Assembly (NCBI GenBank): GCA_023258975.1
Contig: JAHFRD010000014.1
Coordinates: forward strand, 16,183-80,182
Source: Hydrogenophilales bacterium
GTDB lineage: Bacteria; Pseudomonadota; Gammaproteobacteria; Burkholderiales; Thiobacillaceae
Reading direction: 5' to 3'
Length of the DNA stretch: 64,000 nt
The notes beneath the pieces are model-generated. The model made no database searches. It was not told the DNA's origin and saw only the letters and a program-made list of their open reading frames with translations. Position numbers and translations under genes: made by a program. This document shows positions 54,515-64,000 of the stretch, piece by piece (positions within the stretch are counted from its first letter, which is position 1; the number at the start of each line of letters is the position of its first letter).

Positions 54515-55984
54515 CTATACCAACTCCAGGCGCAGGCCCGCCGCCGCTTTGCTCCATTCGCGCATTTCATCATCGAGAACGGCGCGGGTGAGCGGGTTGT
54601 CCTTGAGCCAGTCGGCGGGCAGGGAGAGACGGCAGACGCCCTCCTCGCGGCGTAGCGCGATGGCCGGAGGCGGCGCGGCGCTGCGGCTCATGTTGAACAA
54701 CTGGGCCAGGCGCAGGCACAGGATGAGCGGCCATTCGCGGGCGTTCGACGCCAGGCCGAGTTTATCCAGCCCCCCCCGCCCGGCACGCACCAGCAGGGCC
54801 ATGAACGCCTGATCGCGCCGGGAAAAACCGGGCATATCGGCGTTTTCCAGGATGTAGGCGCCGTGTTTGTGGAAGCCGGAATGGGCGATGGAGATGCCGA
54901 TTTCATGCAGGCTGGCCGCCCAGGCAAGACGCCGCGCGGTGTCGGGCGGCGGCGAAATCGCCTCGAACAGATCCATTGCCAGGTCTTCCACCCGCCGCGC
55001 CTGCGCCATGTCCACCTGATAGCGGCGCTGGAACTGGCTGACGGTGATGTCGCGCATGTCGCGGTCATGCACGCGGCCGATCAAATCCCACAGAATGCCT
55101 TCGCGCATGGCGCCCTGCGCCACGGCCATATGCTCGATGCCCAGTTCCTCGAAGATCGCCAGCATGATGGCGAGGCCGCCGACGATGACCGGGCGGCGAT
55201 CCGGCTTCAGGCCGAGGAGATCCAGTTGGTCGACATGCCCGATCTTGATAAGGCGTTCGCGCAACCATCTCAACCCTTCCAGCGTGATGGAGCCGTCGGA
55301 ATGGTCGTTCTGCCGGCAGATGTCGCCCAAGGCGCGCGCGCTGCCCGAGGAACCCACCGCCTCGGCCCAGGCGACCTTGCCGAATACCGGCCCGGCGACG
55401 ATGCGGGTTTCGATGCGCGCGGCGATTTCGGCCGCCTTCATGGCGGCCTTGTCGATCACGCCATTGGCGAAGAAACGGTTGCTGAACACCACGCAGCCCA
55501 TGCGCAGACTTTCCCGATCCTGTGCTTCATAGCCGGTACCGATGATGCATTCGGTGGAACCGCCGCCGATGTCCACCACCAGGCGCGGTTCCGTGTTGAG
55601 CGGCAGGCTGTGGGATACGCCCAGATAGATCAGGCGCGCTTCTTCGCGGCCGGCGACGATCTCGATTTCAAAACCGAGGGCGGCGCGCGCCTTTTCCAGA
55701 AATTCCGGCGCGTTCTTGGCCACCCGCAGCGCTGAGGTGCCCACCGCCCGCACCGCGCCGGCCGGCATGCCCTGCAGGCGTTCGGCGAAACGCGCCAGGC
55801 AGTTCAGCGCGCGCCGCTGCGAGGCGCCATCGAGGCGTTTGTTGGCGTTCAGGCCACCGGCCAGGCGTACCGATTCCTTGATGGCATCGAGATAGAAAAG
55901 CTGCTCGCCTTCAACCCTGCCGACCTGCAAATGGAAGGAGTTGGAGCCGAGGTCGATGGCGGCCAGAGTGGGATAGGTTTGCAT
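54515..55984 (-). CDS. ppx: Exopolyphosphatase (Ppx/GppA family)
   Basis: 489 residues. Removes terminal phosphate from polyphosphate. ASKHA fold: N-terminal [19 protein letters not shown], phosphate loop [14 protein letters not shown], then a C-terminal HD-like helical domain ([20 protein letters not shown]). Ppx and GppA are hard to separate by sequence; the length (about 490-500) and the helical domain favour Ppx. Overlaps nothing; 97 bp from prfC. Confidence 0.92.
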   Translation of the reverse strand: MQTYPTLAAIDLGSNSFHLQVGRVEGEQLFYLDAIKESVRLAGGLNANKRLDGASQRRALNCLARFAERLQGMPAGAVRAVGTSALRVAKNAPEFLEKARAALGFEIEIVAGREEARLIYLGVSHSLPLNTEPRLVVDIGGGSTECIIGTGYEAQDRESLRMGCVVFSNRFFANGVIDKAAMKAAEIAARIETRIVAGPVFGKVAWAEAVGSSGSARALGDICRQNDHSDGSITLEGLRWLRERLIKIGHVDQLDLLGLKPDRRPVIVGGLAIMLAIFEELGIEHMAVAQGAMREGILWDLIGRVHDRDMRDITVSQFQRRYQVDMAQARRVEDLAMDLFEAISPPPDTARRLAWAASLHEIGISIAHSGFHKHGAYILENADMPGFSRRDQAFMALLVRAGRGGLDKLGLASNAREWPLILCLRLAQLFNMSRSAAPPPAIALRREEGVCRLSLPADWLKDNPLTRAVLDDEMREWSKAAAGLRLELV

Positions 55985-56067
55985 GCGGGGGAACGAAGGG
56001 AGGAGTGCGGCGATTATCCCGGATTCCGGTGAAAGCGGGCTTCATCGCGCCCGCCGGGCGGGCCGGA

Positions 56068-56688
56068 TCAACGGCCGCGCTGCTGCCTGAGTTTCTGGAT
56101 AATCTTGGCGCGAAAGAAACCGTGCAATTCGTGGAACGGGACGGGTTTTCCATAAATCGGCACATCCGGCGGCAGGGTGCCGCGTTTGCCGATGTCTTCG
56201 CGGCTCATGCTGCTGACCACGATGATGTCGGTACCGGCCAGAGCCGGGTTGCCATGCAGGGCGCGAACCAGTTCGAAGCCGTCCATTCCAGGCATGATCA
56301 GATCGACGATGAGCACATCCGGCACCCGCTGTCCCACCACCATCAGGGCATCGAAACCGTTGCCGACGATCTCGATGGTCAAAGGCAAGCCCCAGCCTTG
56401 CATGGTCTTGCGATAAAGCTTTTGCAGAAAGGCGTCGTCTTCGGCGATCAGCAGCGACAGACCGCTCTCACCGGCGACCGGCGCCACCTGCGCGCTACCA
56501 CGCTGGGCGAGCAGCGCCATGACCGACTCGCGTTTGATGCGGCGATGCCCGCCCGACGTTTTCCAGGCATCGAGGACACCTTCTTCAACCATGTTCTGCG
56601 CTGTACCGAGAGAGACACCAAGCAGCTTGGCCGCCTGCGAGGTACTGCAATAGGGGTCGTTCGATTCGGGAAGGGTGGGTTGTTCCAT
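56068..56688 (-). CDS. HTH (excisionase-like) plus response-regulator receiver protein
   Basis: 206 residues. N-terminal helix-turn-helix of the MerR/excisionase type (about 12-60: CSTSQAAKLLGVSLGTAQNM and SGGHRRIKRESV), then a CheY-like receiver (about 75-195) with acidic pocket EDD83-85, phospho-acceptor Asp129 (IVDLIMPGMDGF) and Lys181 (IYGKPVP). The DNA-binding domain precedes the receiver, the reverse of most response regulators. No histidine kinase is adjacent. ATG 56688 is chosen; the longer frame to 56802 has an odd hydrophobic start. Divergent from metG. Confidence 0.88.
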   Translation of the reverse strand: MEQPTLPESNDPYCSTSQAAKLLGVSLGTAQNMVEEGVLDAWKTSGGHRRIKRESVMALLAQRGSAQVAPVAGESGLSLLIAEDDAFLQKLYRKTMQGWGLPLTIEIVGNGFDALMVVGQRVPDVLIVDLIMPGMDGFELVRALHGNPALAGTDIIVVSSMSREDIGKRGTLPPDVPIYGKPVPFHELHGFFRAKIIQKLRQQRGR

Positions 56689-56854
56689 TGAGATCACCAA
56701 AGTTGTCACATCCAGCAAAAGCGCGGCGAGTATAGCCGGATAGCGTCCTATCCCGCGATCAGGAGGCTCACGCGGCGCTTCTTCACCACGTTTTGCGGCC
56801 ACGAATCCATTACTTCGCTAACATTGCGCGACTTTTTGAACCCGGCCCGAATCC

Positions 56855-58933
56855 ATGTCCCGCAAGATCCTCGTCACCTCCGCCCTGCCCTACGCCAACG
56901 GCGCCATCCACCTGGGCCATCTGGTCGAATACATCCAGACCGACATCTGGACACGCTTCCAGAAAATGCGCGGGCATCAGTGCGTCTACTGCTGCGCCGA
57001 CGACACCCACGGCACGCCAATCATGCTGCGCGCGGAGAAGGAAGGCATCACCCCGGAACAACTGATCGACCGCGTCTGGCACGAGCACAAACGCGATTTC
57101 GATGGCTTTCATGTCGAATTCGACAACTACTACTCCACCAACACCCCGGAAACCCGGCACTACGCCGACACCATCTACGGCCGCTTGAAAGAAGCCGGCC
57201 TGATCGAGATTCGTTCCATCGAGCAGTATTACGACCCGGTGAAGGAAATGTTCCTGCCGGACCGCTTCATCAAGGGCGAGTGCCCGAAGTGCCACGCCAA
57301 GGACCAGTACGGCGATAACTGCGAGGCCTGCGGCGCCGCCTATCAGCCCACCGATCTGATCGAGCCCTACTCCGCCGTCTCCGGCGCCAAGCCGGTACGC
57401 AAGTCCTCCGACCACCACTTCTTCAAGCTGTCCGACCCGCGTTGCGCGAATTTCCTCAAGGACTGGATCGCGAACCCCGAGCATGTGCAGTCCGAGGCCG
57501 CCAACAAGCTGGGCGAATGGCTGCAAGCCGGGCTGTCCGACTGGGACATCTCGCGCGACGCGCCCTACTTCGGCTTCGAAATCCCGGATGCGCCGAGCAA
57601 GTATTACTACGTCTGGCTGGACGCCCCGATCGGCTACATGGGCAGCTTCCAGAACTACTGTGACAAGAACGGCCTGGATTTCGACGAATACTGGAAGCCG
57701 GATTCCGAGGCCGAGCTGTACCACTTTATCGGCAAGGACATCCTCTACTTCCACGCCCTGTTCTGGCCGGCGGAACTGGCGCACGCCGGTTTCCGCACGC
57801 CCACCGGCGTGTTCTGCCACGGCTTCCTGACGGTCAACGGCACCAAGATGTCGAAGTCGCGCGGCACCTTCATCACCGCCGAGAGCTACCTCAACCACCT
57901 CAACCCGGAATGGCTGCGCTATTACTACGCCGCCAAGCTGAACGGCTCGATGGAAGACATCGACCTCAACCTGGAAGACTTCGCGGCGCGGGTGAACAGC
58001 GATCTGGTCGGCAAGTATGTGAACATCGCCAGCCGCTGCGCGGGGTTCATCAGCAAGAAATTCGCCGGCAAGCTGGGGACGTGCGATGCGGCGGCCACGG
58101 CGGAATTCGTCGCCGCCTTCGACAAGGGCGAGATCGCGCAAAGTTATGAAGATCGCGACTACGGCCGCGCCCTGCGCGAGATCATGCGGCTGGCCGACGT
58201 CGCCAACCAGTACATCGCCGAGAAAAAGCCCTGGGCAATGGCCAAACAGGAAGGCCGCGAGGCGGAACTGCACGAGGTCTGCTCCACCGCGCTGACCCTG
58301 TTCCGCGACCTCACCCTGTATCTGAAGCCGGTGCTGCCGAAGCTGGCGGAACAGGTGGAAGACTTCCTCAACCTCCAGCCATTGACCTGGACCGGCGCCT
58401 GGGCGCCCCTGCCCGCCGGCCACGCCATCAACGAGTACCAGCACCTGATGACCCGCATCGACCCGAAGAAGATCGAAATCATGGTGGAAGAAAACAAGCA
58501 AAGCCTGGCGCCGACGCCTGAATTTGCCAACACGCCGACACCGGTGCGCCATGCCGAGCACCAGCAGGCCAAGGTCGAGGCGGAAGCTGCCGCCACGCCC
58601 TGGGAACCGTTCATCTCAATCGACGACTTCACCAAGGTGGACCTGCGCATCGTCCGCATCGCCAACGCGGAACACGTGATCGGTGCCGACAAGCTGTTGA
58701 AGCTGACCCTCGATCTCGGCACGGAAACCCGCACCGTGTTCGCCGGCATCAAGTCCGCCTATGCGCCGGAAACCCTGATCGGACGCCTCACCGTGATGGT
58801 CGCCAACCTGGCGCCGCGCAAGATGAAGTTCGGCATGAGCGAGGGCATGGTTCTGGCCGCCAGCGACGAACGCGGCGGCCCCTTCCTGCTCTCGCCTGAT
58901 TCCGGCGCGCAACCGGGGATGCGGATCAAGTAA
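56855..58933 (+). CDS. metG: Methionyl-tRNA synthetase
   Basis: 692 residues. Class I synthetase: HIGH-like [15 protein letters not shown], zinc-binding knuckle [18 protein letters not shown] (about 145-162), and KMSKS in [16 protein letters not shown]-terminal tRNA-binding EMAP/Trbp111-like domain (about 585-692; [20 protein letters not shown]) gives the long dimeric form. Starts [16 protein letters not shown]. Stands alone between divergent and convergent neighbours. Confidence 0.98.
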   Translation: MSRKILVTSALPYANGAIHLGHLVEYIQTDIWTRFQKMRGHQCVYCCADDTHGTPIMLRAEKEGITPEQLIDRVWHEHKRDFDGFHVEFDNYYSTNTPETRHYADTIYGRLKEAGLIEIRSIEQYYDPVKEMFLPDRFIKGECPKCHAKDQYGDNCEACGAAYQPTDLIEPYSAVSGAKPVRKSSDHHFFKLSDPRCANFLKDWIANPEHVQSEAANKLGEWLQAGLSDWDISRDAPYFGFEIPDAPSKYYYVWLDAPIGYMGSFQNYCDKNGLDFDEYWKPDSEAELYHFIGKDILYFHALFWPAELAHAGFRTPTGVFCHGFLTVNGTKMSKSRGTFITAESYLNHLNPEWLRYYYAAKLNGSMEDIDLNLEDFAARVNSDLVGKYVNIASRCAGFISKKFAGKLGTCDAAATAEFVAAFDKGEIAQSYEDRDYGRALREIMRLADVANQYIAEKKPWAMAKQEGREAELHEVCSTALTLFRDLTLYLKPVLPKLAEQVEDFLNLQPLTWTGAWAPLPAGHAINEYQHLMTRIDPKKIEIMVEENKQSLAPTPEFANTPTPVRHAEHQQAKVEAEAAATPWEPFISIDDFTKVDLRIVRIANAEHVIGADKLLKLTLDLGTETRTVFAGIKSAYAPETLIGRLTVMVANLAPRKMKFGMSEGMVLAASDERGGPFLLSPDSGAQPGMRIK

Positions 58934-59040
58934 GGAGCGGAGGTCAAGTCCACGGGCAATTCGTCGAGAAAATCAGCCCCGCTCAATTCCTTCGCGGCGA
59001 GGAACGGCCATGCGGCCGGCGAGTGGCGCAAGCGGCGCCT

Positions 59041-59718
59041 TCACCATGCCGGCGCGTCCCCGCACTCCTTCGCCATCCCGGCCAGATAGGCCGCATGCGC
59101 ATCCCGTTCGACGGCATCCGCGCGCAAAACCTTGAGCACGCCGCGCCGTACCAGGGTGGCGGCCTCGGCCTGGGCCGGCGAGGCGATGTCGATGCTCAGG
59201 GTTTCCTGGCCGCGCGTCATCGCCAGATAGACCTCGGCGAGTAATTGCGCATCGAGCAAGGCGCCGTGGAAGGCGCGCCCGGAGTTGTCCACCTCATAGC
59301 GCCGACACAAGGCGTCCAGGTTGTTCTTCTGGCCGGGATGCAGTTCCTTGGCCAACTTCAGGGTATCCCGCACCGCGCAGTAACGCTTGACCGGGCCTTC
59401 TTTCAGTTTCGCCAGTTCGGCATTGAGGAATCCCACGTCGAACGGCGCGTTGTGGATGACCAGTTCGGCGCCGCGCACAAATTCCAGAAATTCATGCGCG
59501 ATGTCGGCAAAACGCGGTTTGTCGGCCAGGAACTCGCTGGTCAACCCATGCACCTGGACGGCGCCCGCGTCGATTTCACGCTCCGGATTGAGGTAGACGT
59601 GGTAAGTGGCGCCGACCGCCTGGCGATTGACGATTTCCAGGGCGCCGATCTCGATCACGCGATGCCCCAGCGCGGGATCCAGACCCGTGGTTTCGGTATC
59701 CAGCACGATCTGGCGCAT
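59041..59718 (-). CDS. dnaQ: DNA polymerase III epsilon subunit (proofreading 3'-5' exonuclease)
   Basis: 225 residues. DEDDh exonuclease: Exo I VLDTETTGLDP, Exo II IHNAPFDVGFLNAELAKL, Exo III HGALLDAQLLAEVYLAM. A clamp-binding-like GQETLSID follows the catalytic domain, and a C-terminal tail would bind DnaE. Start ATG 59718 shares one base with the rnhA stop (TGATG), so the two are coupled. Convergent with metG across a 107-bp gap without gene. Confidence 0.96.
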   Translation of the reverse strand: MRQIVLDTETTGLDPALGHRVIEIGALEIVNRQAVGATYHVYLNPEREIDAGAVQVHGLTSEFLADKPRFADIAHEFLEFVRGAELVIHNAPFDVGFLNAELAKLKEGPVKRYCAVRDTLKLAKELHPGQKNNLDALCRRYEVDNSGRAFHGALLDAQLLAEVYLAMTRGQETLSIDIASPAQAEAATLVRRGVLKVLRADAVERDAHAAYLAGMAKECGDAPAW

Positions 59719-60173
59719 CACCTGTTCCCCTGCAACGCGATCTGCACACCTTCGTTGGCGAGCGCATCGGCGCGTTCGTTTTCCGGATGGCCGGCATGGC
59801 CCTTCACCCAAAGCCATTCGACCTGATGGCGCGCCGCCTGCCCGGACAGTTCGCGCCACAGATCCTGATTCTTCACCGCGCCGCCGCCGGCGGTCTTCCA
59901 GCCGCGACGAATCCAATTCGGCAGCCACTCCGAGATGCCCTGCTGTACATATTTCGAGTCGGTATGCACACGCACCTGGCAGTGGCGGTTGAGCACCTTC
60001 AACCCCTCGATCACCGCCTGCAACTCCATGCGGTTGTTGGTGGTCTCGCGCGCCCCTCCGCACAGCGCCTTTTCCACCTCGCCAAAACGCAGCAACACCC
60101 CCCAGCCGCCGACCCCCGGGTTGCCCTTGCAGGCACCGTCGCTATACAAATCCACGATATTTTCTTCAGCCAT
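59718..60173 (-). CDS. rnhA: Ribonuclease HI
   Basis: 151 residues. Cleaves the RNA strand of RNA-DNA hybrids. The catalytic acidic residues are in [44 protein letters not shown] and [15 protein letters not shown]. Standard length. It overlaps the methyltransferase gene by 8 bp at its start and shares a base with dnaQ at its end, the usual betaproteobacterial order. Confidence 0.97.
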   Translation of the reverse strand: MAEENIVDLYSDGACKGNPGVGGWGVLLRFGEVEKALCGGARETTNNRMELQAVIEGLKVLNRHCQVRVHTDSKYVQQGISEWLPNWIRRGWKTAGGGAVKNQDLWRELSGQAARHQVEWLWVKGHAGHPENERADALANEGVQIALQGNR

Positions 60174-60882
60174 TTCTATTCAATGAGTTACGAGTGGAAT
60201 TTCTGGTAGAGCCGACCCAGGTCGGGCGCGGCAGCCATTGCCCTTCCCACTTGGGAGCAATCAGGCGCATGCCCTGCACACGCTTCACGGCATGAATCAG
60301 GTAGACGCCACCTCCCAATGCCCACCAGCGATCGCCGGCGGCTTCAAGGAAGGAGAATCGCTCGATCCAGGCGCCACGCTCTAGTGGCGGCGCATAACAG
60401 GCCATGCGCCCGCCAACCAGTTCAAAACCGAGCAGGGCCAACCAATCCTTGAGCCGGGTGAGATGGATGAAACGCCCATGCCAGGGCCAATCGGTCGCAT
60501 GGCGGTTGAGCATTCGCCGCAAACCCCACAGGCTCAAAGGATTGAAGCCGACGATCAACAGACGGCCTTCCGGTCGCAGCACCCGTTCCGCCTCACGCAA
60601 AACCTGGTGCGGATGTATCGAGAACTCCAGTTGATGCGGCAATGCCAACAAATCCAGGCTCTGGCTGGCGATCGGCAATTGTTCGGGAAGGGTGCGCAGT
60701 TCTCCTTCCTCCAGCCCACCACAAAAACGATGCGGCATACGATTGGCGCGCAGGCATTCCACTCCACAGTGGCCCACCTGCATGGCGTTGAAGCCGAACA
60801 AATCGGCCGTGACGGCATCGAACCAGGCTTGTTCCCGCGCCAGCACGTATTGACCCAACTCGCTATCGAACCATGTCCGCAC
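60166..60882 (-). CDS. SAM-dependent methyltransferase (gloB-rnhA interval type)
   Basis: About 238 residues. Methyltransferase fold with a degenerate motif I region near residue 35-60 ([15 protein letters not shown]), motif near [13 protein letters not shown], and post-core [20 protein letters not shown], typical of the family next to rnhA and gloB. Substrate unknown. GTG 60882 is proposed ([18 protein letters not shown]); the frame extends to 60984 into gloB on the other strand. An agga lies nine bases before the GTG. Divergent from gloB across 39 bp. Confidence 0.85.
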   Translation of the reverse strand: MRTWFDSELGQYVLAREQAWFDAVTADLFGFNAMQVGHCGVECLRANRMPHRFCGGLEEGELRTLPEQLPIASQSLDLLALPHQLEFSIHPHQVLREAERVLRPEGRLLIVGFNPLSLWGLRRMLNRHATDWPWHGRFIHLTRLKDWLALLGFELVGGRMACYAPPLERGAWIERFSFLEAAGDRWWALGGGVYLIHAVKRVQGMRLIAPKWEGQWLPRPTWVGSTRNSTRNSLNRNG

Positions 60883-60921
60883 TGATTGACGTCCTGGAAA
60901 ATCCGACGGGACAATGCCCGT

Positions 60922-61683
60922 ATGAAAGTGACCGCCATCCCCACGTTCCGGGACAACTATGTGTGGGCCATCCACAACGACCAATCGGCGATTCTGGTCG
61001 ATCCTGGTGAAGCCGCGCCGATTTTAACTTGGCTTGAGGCACGACAACTCCATCCTGTCGCCTTGCTGATTACCCATCACCATGCCGACCATGTCGGCGG
61101 CATCCGTGAAATCACGGCACATCATGAAGTTCCCGTATACGGCCCGGCCAGCGAGACGATTCCCGGCGGAACCCATCCATTGCGAGGCGGGGAGACCGTC
61201 CAGATACGCGAACTCGGCCTCGCGTTCCAGGCGCTGGCCACGCCCGGCCATACGCTTGGCCACCTGTGCTACTTCGGCCACGGCGCCCTGTTCTGCGGCG
61301 ACACCCTGTTCTCCTGCGGTTGTGGCCGCCTGTTCGAAGGCACCCCGAAGCAAATGCACGCCTCGCTGACCCGCATCAAGGCGCTGCCCTCGGATACCCT
61401 GCTCTACTGCGCGCACGAATACACCCTGGACAACCTCGATTTCGCCCTGATGGTGGAACCCGGCAATTCCGCCTTGCACAAGCGTCTGGCGCAAGTTCAA
61501 GAACTACGCAAGCAGGGGAAACCCACTCTGCCGGTCAGTCTGGGTACGGAAATCGCCACCAACCCCTTCCTGCGTTTTGACGAACCAAGCATTGCCGTCG
61601 CGGCGACGCAACACGCGGGATACCCCATCCAGCCCGGCCTGGCGACATTTGCCACAGTGCGAGCCTGGAAAGACGGGCACTAA
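60922..61683 (+). CDS. gloB: Hydroxyacylglutathione hydrolase (glyoxalase II)
   Basis: 253 residues. Metallo-beta-lactamase fold that hydrolyses S-lactoylglutathione to lactate and glutathione. Binuclear metal ligands in THHHADHVGG, TPGHTLGHLCYF and GDTLFSCGCGRLFEG, with CAHEYTLDNLDFA near the C-terminal substrate domain. ATG 60922 gives MKVTAIPTFRDNYVWAIHN, the family start. Confidence 0.96.
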   Translation: MKVTAIPTFRDNYVWAIHNDQSAILVDPGEAAPILTWLEARQLHPVALLITHHHADHVGGIREITAHHEVPVYGPASETIPGGTHPLRGGETVQIRELGLAFQALATPGHTLGHLCYFGHGALFCGDTLFSCGCGRLFEGTPKQMHASLTRIKALPSDTLLYCAHEYTLDNLDFALMVEPGNSALHKRLAQVQELRKQGKPTLPVSLGTEIATNPFLRFDEPSIAVAATQHAGYPIQPGLATFATVRAWKDGH

Positions 61684-61837
61684 TCATTCCTCCCTCCTAT
61701 GCCTTTTGTAATAAGAACAGACACTTGCATTGAGCCCGTGGTCGTGAAGCGGTAAGATGCCGGCTCTTTCAAGGTCTTGCGCCTCGCGCCGATAAACGCC
61801 ACATGCCTTGCCACGTGACCATTACCCGCCTCGCCCG

Positions 61838-63154
61838 ATGACCCTAAGCAGTCGTTCTCTCTCCTCCCTCCTCGTAGCGGCATGTTGGCTCGCAAGTGCC
61901 GTTCCCACGCTTGCCGGCGCGGGAAACAACGCTCCCGAGCTGAAAATCAGCTACGCCCTGTCCGTGCCATCCACCGAGCAGGGCGCGGTGGAACAACAGG
62001 GCGCCCTCTGGCAACGCATGCGCGCCGGCTTCCGCCTTGGCGAATCCGATCCGGCTCTGACCCGCGTTCATGAAGACTGGTTCAGAAAGCACCCCACCTA
62101 TCTCGAACGAGGAGCCGAACGCAGCCGCATGTATCTCTACTTCATCGTCGAAGAAGTGGAAAAACGCGGCATACCGATGGAAATCGCCCTGCTGCCCATG
62201 ATCGAGTCGGCCTACAACCCGCTTGCGTTGTCGCCGATGAAAGCCTCCGGACTCTGGCAGTTCATCCCCTCCACGGGCAAGATCTATGGCCTCAAGCAGA
62301 ACGCCTGGTACGACGGCCGCCGCGACGTGCTGACCGCCACGCGCGCCGCTCTCGACCATCTACAAGACCTGTACGGCATATTCGGAGACTGGGAACTGGC
62401 GCTGGCCGCCTACAACTGCGGCGAAGGCTGCGTGGCGCGCGCGCAATCGCGCCGGAAAGGCGGCTCCGCCGACTACGCCAGCCTCAAGCTGCCCACGGAA
62501 ACCCGCCACTACGTCCCGAAACTGATCGCGGTGCGCAACATCGTGCTCGACCCGAAGCGTTTCGGCATCGACCTCGAAGAAGTAGCCAACGAGCCCTATT
62601 TCATGCAGGTCAAACTAAGCCAGCCAATGGAAGCGAAACAGGCGGCACACCTGGCCGACATGAATCTGGACGAATTTCTTTCCCTCAACCCCGGTTTCCA
62701 GCGTCATGTGATCCACACCGACACGCGCGGCGTGATGCTGCTGCCAACCGAAAGAGTGGAAACCTTCCAGTTCAATCTGCACCAGCAAGGGGTGGACAAA
62801 CTCAGCTTGCGCCCCTATCAGGCGCGCCGTGGGGAAAACGCCAGCAAGATTGCCGCCCAATTCGGCGTGACACTCGGCTGGCTGAAAGAACACAACCCGC
62901 TCAAGCTCTTCAAAGGCAATGTCGCCCAGGCGCAGACCCTCCTGGTTCCCCACGTAGCAAAAGCCACCGGCAAGCCGCTGGCCAAGACAGCGGCAAAACG
63001 CCCGGCCATGCGCACCCATACCGTGCGCAAGGGCGACACCCTGGACCGGGTCGCCAAGCTTTACAGCGTTCAGGTTACCGACATCCGTCGTTGGAACGAG
63101 ACCGTCGAGCCGCTGCAACCCGGCGCCACGCTGGACATCCCTTTTTCCGGCTGA
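61838..63154 (+). CDS. mltD: Membrane-bound lytic transglycosylase D-like, with LysM domains
   Basis: 438 residues. Signal peptide about 1-26 (no clear lipobox). SLT catalytic domain (about 110-230) with the catalytic Glu in LLPMIESAYNPLALS and SGLWQFIPSTGKIYG. C-terminal LysM repeats near 325-375 (YQARRGENASKIAAQFGVTL) and 395-437 (HTVRKGDTLDRVAKLYSVQV) bind peptidoglycan. Cleaves glycan strands to 1,6-anhydro ends. ATG 61838 is preferred over TTG 61808. The 154-bp region after gloB has no gene. Confidence 0.93.
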   Translation: MTLSSRSLSSLLVAACWLASAVPTLAGAGNNAPELKISYALSVPSTEQGAVEQQGALWQRMRAGFRLGESDPALTRVHEDWFRKHPTYLERGAERSRMYLYFIVEEVEKRGIPMEIALLPMIESAYNPLALSPMKASGLWQFIPSTGKIYGLKQNAWYDGRRDVLTATRAALDHLQDLYGIFGDWELALAAYNCGEGCVARAQSRRKGGSADYASLKLPTETRHYVPKLIAVRNIVLDPKRFGIDLEEVANEPYFMQVKLSQPMEAKQAAHLADMNLDEFLSLNPGFQRHVIHTDTRGVMLLPTERVETFQFNLHQQGVDKLSLRPYQARRGENASKIAAQFGVTLGWLKEHNPLKLFKGNVAQAQTLLVPHVAKATGKPLAKTAAKRPAMRTHTVRKGDTLDRVAKLYSVQVTDIRRWNETVEPLQPGATLDIPFSG

Positions 63155-63430
63155 TGGACGGATTCCACTCCAGGCAAGGCTGGAGTCCGGCCCCCACCGG
63201 CCTGTGACATCGGCGCCGAGATTCCCCAATCCTGGCCGCGCGACTGCCCGACGAGCGCAAATGTGGGAAGCCAATCTTGTTCCGGATGCGTAGAATCGCG
63301 CCCTGCCACGCAGGTGGCTGAGGCCGGTTCGGAGTGCATCACTCGATGGCCCAACAACATCAACCAGCCATATCAAGACAAGATGTTGTGACGAAATCCA
63401 GAGTCAGGTCGTCGGCGCCAATCTCAATCT
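63155..63430. other. 276-bp non-coding region between mltD and tRNA-Ser
   Basis: No gene seen. A stem actccag/ctggagt (63167-63173, 63180-63186) lies 12 bases after the mltD stop and may mark the mRNA end, though no T run follows. A tagaat sequence at about 63291 resembles a -10 box and is 140 bases before the tRNA; no good -35 accompanies it. Confidence 0.4.
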
Positions 63431-63518
63431 GGAAGCGTGGCCGAGTGGTTTAAGGCACCGGTCTTGAAAACCGGCGATGGGCAACCATCCGTGAGTTCGA
63501 ATCTCACCGCTTCCGCCA
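63431..63518 (+). tRNA. tRNA-Ser (TGA)
   Basis: 88-nt type II tRNA with a long variable arm and encoded CCA. Acceptor stem GGAAGCG/CGCTTCC, D arm TGGCCGAGTGGTTTAAGGCA, anticodon stem CCGGT/ACCGG with loop CTTGAAA (anticodon TGA), T arm GAGTTCGAATCTC. Confidence 0.97.
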
Positions 63519-63901
63519 GTAATTCAATAAGTTACGTTACTTCCGCTTGTCACTCTTGCGGGTGACGGCAGGGTGACAAGGCTTCTGCTGTTCTGGTGTA
63601 ACGACGCTGTAGAAAAACCCCTTCTCCCACCGCCGCCCCCCCACCGTGCCACATTTTTTTCAGCGCGGAGACGGCGGCAAAGCGAAGCGGGCCAACTCGG
63701 GGTTCTCAACGTCCTGATCCTTGTTTTCGTCTGCCGGCGCCGTTTGCGCGGCTCTCCGGGCTGGATGAGGGGCACTTCCCTTTCATATCCTTCAAATACC
63801 GTAGACGACGCAGCGGGCCGGGGCCCGCAAGGATAAGCAGGGACTTGGCCGCCGTCTTTTGGCGGCTTAGTCCTTCGCTTAAGTAATGCCGCTTAACAAT
63901 A
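63519..63901. other. 383-bp region after tRNA-Ser, repeat-bearing, no gene recognised
   Basis: Directly after the tRNA lies an 8-bp inverted pair cttgtcac/gtgacaag (63546-63553, 63573-63580), then a C-rich stretch (63625-63645), then the dispersed hairpin repeat copy B. Short frames on both strands lack recognisable domains. A tRNA 3' end is a common integration site, but no duplicated tRNA end or integrase is visible here. Confidence 0.4.
63809..63881. repeat. Dispersed hairpin repeat, copy B
   Basis: About 73 bp nearly identical to 47982-48052, beginning cgcagcgggccggggcccgc and ending ccttcgctta, with the same gccgccgtcttttggcggc stem. The surrounding sequences are unrelated, showing it is an interspersed unit and not a larger duplication. 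Confidence 0.88.
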
Positions 63902-64000
63902 GTGGAGCATTTATTGCTTGACGCTCCAGGTGACTTGGCTGAGGAGCAAGAGATGGTACGCAAGATCCAAACACGGCACCTTCTGGACGTGCCGCTGACG
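63902..64000 (+). CDS. Start of an unidentified reading frame, cut by window edge
   Basis: Open frame from GTG 63902 or ATG 63953 to the end of the window, at most 33 codons. With the GTG start, residues 1-20 read MEHLLLDAPGDLAEEQEMVR and the visible part ends RHLLDVPLT. No domain can be recognised from so short a piece and no strong RBS is seen (gaggag lies before the ATG at about 63941-63946). It may be a real gene continuing outside the window. Confidence 0.35.
   Translation, partial: MEHLLLDAPGDLAEEQEMVRKIQTRHLLDVPLT

Noticed and set aside
63573..63836. Short frames after tRNA-Ser that might be a transposase remnant
   Set aside because: Low-complexity, proline- and arginine-rich translations without a DDE motif or recognisable transposase segment.
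63519..63901. Integron attC site or attachment-site duplication after tRNA-Ser
   Set aside because: No integrase, no attC core pair and no second copy of the tRNA 3' end within the window.

Overview
The window is a high-GC chromosomal segment from a betaproteobacterium. Gene order is classically betaproteobacterial: rpsB-tsf-pyrH-frr-uppS-cdsA-dxr-rseP-bamA-skp-lpxD-fabZ-lpxA-lpxB-rnhB, petABC next to sspAB, and gloB divergent from methyltransferase-rnhA-dnaQ. An intact DsrA-type sulfite reductase subunit, several rhodanese and DsrE-like sulfur carriers, a TSUP anion exporter and a bc1 complex suggest a respiratory, sulfur-oxidising lineage (Nitrosomonadales-like; this placement is inference). 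The cell also appears motile (motAB) and chromate resistant.

Layout. 1-2355: 3' end of fabI, ppiD and tRNA-Asp. 2356-17360: a long rightward run for translation (rpsB, tsf, frr), UMP kinase, isoprenoid and phospholipid precursors (uppS, cdsA, dxr), envelope assembly (rseP, bamA, skp), lipid A synthesis (lpxD, fabZ, lpxA, lpxB) and rnhB. 17377-21538: motA, motB, a membrane-anchored methyltransferase and an HDOD signalling protein. 21725-25982: a coupled chromate-resistance operon (chrB, chrA, rhodanese, second ChrB-like protein, MFS). 26039-30057, leftward: tRNA-Thr, sspB, sspA and petCBA. 30300-33006: an orphan hypC and a CcoI-type copper ATPase. 33088-43399, leftward: dnaE, then batD, a batB-batC fusion, batA, DUF4381, DUF58 and moxR.

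43497-52628 is the accessory, sulfur-flavoured region. It holds a DsrE protein and an ArsR-rhodanese fusion, divergent from a TSUP exporter, two small proteins I do not recognise, a second DsrE-like protein and an MFS carrier. A periplasmic rhodanese, a Fic protein, an exported hypothetical with a TlpA thioredoxin, and a dsrA with no adjacent dsrB follow. 52750-63154 returns to housekeeping: prfC, ppx, an HTH-receiver protein, metG, dnaQ, rnhA, a methyltransferase, gloB and an mltD-like transglycosylase. The window ends past tRNA-Ser in a repeat-bearing stretch with the start of an unidentified reading frame.

The most unusual non-coding theme is small repeats placed tightly against genes. A 159-bp element with 19-bp perfect terminal inverted repeats and a 3-bp duplication sits between pyrH and frr. 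Three tandem 80-bp units sit between lpxB and rnhB, and the first supplies the lpxB stop codon. REP-like palindromes are translated in LpxD and in the DUF58 protein. A 71-73 bp hairpin repeat occurs both inside a 27-bp perfect inverted repeat near 48 kb and near the window end. No CRISPR array and no complete transposase gene were seen.
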